DNA of 64,000 bases. Source: Halomonas sp. 328. Its GTDB lineage: Bacteria; Pseudomonadota; Gammaproteobacteria; Pseudomonadales; Halomonadaceae. Below, piece by piece: positions 61,353 to 64,000 of this stretch. How positions within the stretch are numbered: position 1 is the first letter of the stretch; every line of letters starts with the position of its first letter. The position numbers and the translations under genes are program-made. The notes beneath the pieces are model-generated. The model was not told where the DNA came from and did no database searches. It was given only the letters and a program-made list of their open reading frames with translations. Where the stretch lies: NCBI RefSeq assembly GCF_015645095.1, contig NZ_JADOTW010000021.1, positions 1 to 64,000 on the forward strand, in the 5' to 3' direction.

Positions 61353-61490
61353 GGAAAGTAGGCGCCGCCAAACGACGCGAAAAAGCCGAGATGGGAAAAC
61401 GGAAAAGCTAGCGCCGGACGACCTGGCCAGGAAAGTGGGCGCCGCCAAACGACGCGAAAAGGCGGGGGGACTAACGCCGCGCGACCTGGC
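61353..61490. repeat. Imperfect tandem duplication, 77-bp offset
   Basis: Block X (GGAAAGT(A/G)GGCGCCGCCA, then AACGACGCGAAAA) occurs at 61353-61384 and 61430-61460. Block Y (CTA(G/A)CGCCG, then CGACCTGGC) occurs at 61408-61427 and 61471-61490. Y2 holds the stop codon of the gene at 61471-61785. Confidence 0.75.
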
Positions 61491-61785
61491 GTCGGGGCTC
61501 GGGCCCTGCCTGGGTATCGGCGTCAGCCGTGGATTCGGCGGCCCGGTATGACGGCCTGGGGGCCGGAGGGCGGCAGGCGGCCAGCAGGGCCTCGAACTGC
61601 TCGCGGGTCAGCTCCACGCGCTCGCTGCCCTGGCCAGGAGCCCAGCAAACCCAGAGCACCGGCGTGGCCTGGGACTGATCGACGCCCACGATGCGCCCTT
61701 CACGGCCCTTCTGGGTATCGCGAAGCGAGAGCCCCAGCAGGGGCTGCACATCGACGGGGGGCGGGAATCTCACTCTGCCTGTCAC
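61471..61785 (-). CDS. Small hypothetical protein
   Basis: A 104-residue frame from a GTG at 61785; an in-frame GTG at 61776 (RFPPPVDVQPLLGLSLRDTQ) is an alternative. It contains GREGRIVGVDQSQATPVLWV and ERVELTREQFEALLAACRPP, a compact beta-rich plus helical core, then a low-complexity Arg/Ala/Asp tail ending RRQVARR. No known domain is recognised. The stop codon lies in a duplicated block whose first copy follows immediately downstream. It may be a short cytoplasmic regulator; function unassigned. Confidence 0.5.
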   Translation of the reverse strand: MTGRVRFPPPVDVQPLLGLSLRDTQKGREGRIVGVDQSQATPVLWVCWAPGQGSERVELTREQFEALLAACRPPAPRPSYRAAESTADADTQAGPEPRRQVARR

Positions 61786-61914
61786 GGCCGCTGCTCCATG
61801 TTAGTGACCATTCAGCGTCCATCGCTGATGGGACTAAGCCTAGCAGCTTAGCGCCGGACAAGCACCGTTGGCCAGCGCGGAAGTCAAGCGTGGCGGCAGA
61901 AACCAGAAACGAGA

Positions 61915-61937
61915 ACGGGTGCCCGAAGGGCACCCGT
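61915..61937 (-). terminator. Intrinsic terminator of gapA
   Basis: A 10-bp stem ACGGGTGCCC / GGGCACCCGT (61915-61924 with 61928-61937), loop GAA. The minus strand continues TCTCGTTTCTGGTTTC. Confidence 0.75.
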
Positions 61938-62025
61938 GAAGCGCAGGACATGACGTCACCATGACACCGGAGCGGAGCCGTGAGTCGCCGTGGGCATGGC
62001 GACGCCATATCGTGCCTGGGGCGGA

Positions 62026-63027
62026 TCAGCGCGCCGCGGCCATGGCCAGGGCGGTGTCCAGCATGCGGTTGGAGAAGCCCCACTCGTTGTCGTACCAGGC
62101 CATCACCTTGACCAGGCGACCATTGACGCGGGTGTGGTTGGCGTCAAAGGTGGAAGAGTGGGCATCGTGATTGAAGTCGATGGAGACCAGCGGCAGGGCG
62201 TTGACCGCCAGCACCGGCGAGGCCTCGGCGGCCTTGGCAACGATGGCGTTGATCTCCTCCTTGGTGGTGTCGCGGCCGGCGGTAAACACCAGGTCCACCA
62301 GGGAGACATTGATCACCGGCACCCGCACCGCCAGGCCGTCCAGCTTGCCGTTGAGCTCCGGCAGCACCAGGCCCACGGCGGCGGCGGCACCGGTCTTGGT
62401 GGGAATCATCGACTGGGTGGCGCTGCGCGCCCGATAGGGGTCGCTATGGTAGACGTCGGAGAGGTTCTGGTCGTTGGTGTAGGCATGCACCGTGGTCATC
62501 AGGCCGTTCTCGATGCCCACCGTGTCCTGCAGGGCCTTGGCCACCGGCGCCAGGCAGTTGGTGGTGCAGGAGGCATTGGAGACCACCTGGTGCCCGGCCT
62601 CGAGCACGTCCTCGTTGACGCCATAGACCACGGTGGCGTCGGCATCGGGGCTGGGGGCGGAGATCAGCACCTTGCGAGCCCCCGCCTCCAGGTGCTTGGC
62701 GGCGGCCTCACGCTTGGTGAACAGGCCGGTGCACTCCATCACCAGGTCGACGTTGAGGGCGGACCAGGGCAACTGGGCCGGGTCGCGCTGGGAGGAGATG
62801 GCGATGCGATCGCCGTCGACGCTGAGGCTCTCCTCGTCATGCTCGACCTTGAACGGGAAGGGGCCGTGGACGCTATCGCGCTGCAACAGATGGGCATTGA
62901 GGGCCGGGTCGCCCAGGTCGTTGATGGCGACCACCTGAACCCGGTCGCGGTAACCGTTTTCGTAGAGGGCCCGAAGGACATTGCGGCCGATGCGGCCAAA
63001 GCCATTGATCGCGACACGTAGGGTCAT
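62026..63027 (-). CDS. gapA: Glyceraldehyde-3-phosphate dehydrogenase (type I)
   Basis: A 333-residue NAD(P)-dependent enzyme. [16 protein letters not shown] is the dinucleotide fold; the catalytic Cys is in [19 protein letters not shown]; the His lies in [19 protein letters not shown], and [14 protein letters not shown] ends the catalytic domain. The residue after the second beta-strand is Asn-Asp (VVAINDLGD), consistent with NAD use. It is divergent from edd, the Pseudomonas-type arrangement usually controlled by HexR. Confidence 0.95.
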   Translation of the reverse strand: MTLRVAINGFGRIGRNVLRALYENGYRDRVQVVAINDLGDPALNAHLLQRDSVHGPFPFKVEHDEESLSVDGDRIAISSQRDPAQLPWSALNVDLVMECTGLFTKREAAAKHLEAGARKVLISAPSPDADATVVYGVNEDVLEAGHQVVSNASCTTNCLAPVAKALQDTVGIENGLMTTVHAYTNDQNLSDVYHSDPYRARSATQSMIPTKTGAAAAVGLVLPELNGKLDGLAVRVPVINVSLVDLVFTAGRDTTKEEINAIVAKAAEASPVLAVNALPLVSIDFNHDAHSSTFDANHTRVNGRLVKVMAWYDNEWGFSNRMLDTALAMAAAR

Positions 63028-63236
63028 GCTGGCATCCTCGCGTTCTTGTGCTGTCGAGTCGATGACGGCGACCCCGCTGAAAGGAGCCGACGCCTGGTAA
63101 CAGTGAAAGATTACTATCTATGACCCCCAATTTGGCCCAAAGTCGGGGAGCTTTCAAGGTATTTTTTTGCTAAGTTTACAACATCGGACATCGCCGGGCC
63201 GGCGAAGTCTTCTCACTTCGATCAGACGAGGTTGCC
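63028..63236. promoter_or_regulatory. gapA/edd divergent intergenic region
   Basis: 209 bp with divergent starts. AT-rich parts (TATTTTTTTGCTAAGTTTACA near 63160-63180) may be promoter elements. I could not identify a HexR palindrome (TGTAAT-like). Confidence 0.4.

Positions 63237-64000
<764 letters not shown>

Noticed and set aside
63098-63180. HexR box between gapA and edd
   Set aside because: GTAAC...GATTAC and TTTACA segments do not match TGTAAT-TWW-ATTACA spacing. HexR control remains likely from synteny only.

Overview
The window is dense, high-GC gammaproteobacterial chromosome. Gene content and order fit a Halomonas-like member of the Halomonadaceae: rpoS-nlpD-DUF368-pcm-surE-truD-ispF-ispD-ftsB, gapA divergent from edd, a yqjG/yhaJ/yhaK-type block, and an assimilatory nitrate cluster with NasS/NasT. 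The genus is inferred from protein character and synteny; no rRNA or tRNA gene was found to confirm it.

Region by region. 1-3121 is a decayed island: a truncated SWIM-finger gene, a 52-codon hsdM stump, an intact Fic gene with a twin-palindrome operator, a frameshifted hsdR tail, and the C-terminal end of sbcC. 3211-8071 holds a secreted alpha/beta hydrolase, a DUF503 protein, a yefM-yoeB toxin-antitoxin pair with its operator, argE, a class I amidotransferase and an EamA transporter. 8195-13716 has a DEAD-box helicase, a YaiI protein and the yqjG/lysR/pirin block. 13954-17254 has a MepM-like endopeptidase and the nitrate transporter narK. 17313-25542 has a second lysR/pirin pair, a YcaC hydrolase, a third pirin, an FMN reductase, a monooxygenase and a YdeP-type molybdoenzyme with fdhD. 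25652-30970 has a LysR regulator, an ABC exporter, a GFA protein, a peroxiredoxin and two acetyltransferases. 31033-34676 is an AT-richer islet (glutamate decarboxylase plus AspT-type antiporter) bounded by 33-bp direct repeats at the 3' end of arfA.

34901-45301 is the nitrate-assimilation cluster: cobA and nasA leftward, nasT-nasS-nasB-nirB-nirD rightward. By eye, narK, nasA and nasT have good sigma-54 promoters, with NtrC-like sites nearby. The nasA and nasB leaders contain tandem hexaloop hairpins of the ANTAR-target type, whose second hairpin overlaps an intrinsic terminator. This gives a simple model: ammonium starvation (NtrC/sigma-54) switches transcription on, and nitrate (NasS releasing NasT) allows read-through into nitrate reductase, nitrite reductase and siroheme synthesis.

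45316-64000 has an LrgAB pair, PIN-PhoH ATPase, EttA, an LpxL acyltransferase, alr, the rpoS/surE/ftsB block, a FemAB-like acyltransferase, gapA and the 5' part of edd.

Two interspersed repeat families occur between genes. One is an imperfect palindrome of about 160 bp with four copies, one of which carries an extra 86-nt block. The other consists of two REPIN-like pairs, one between nirB and nirD and one on the lpxL start codon.
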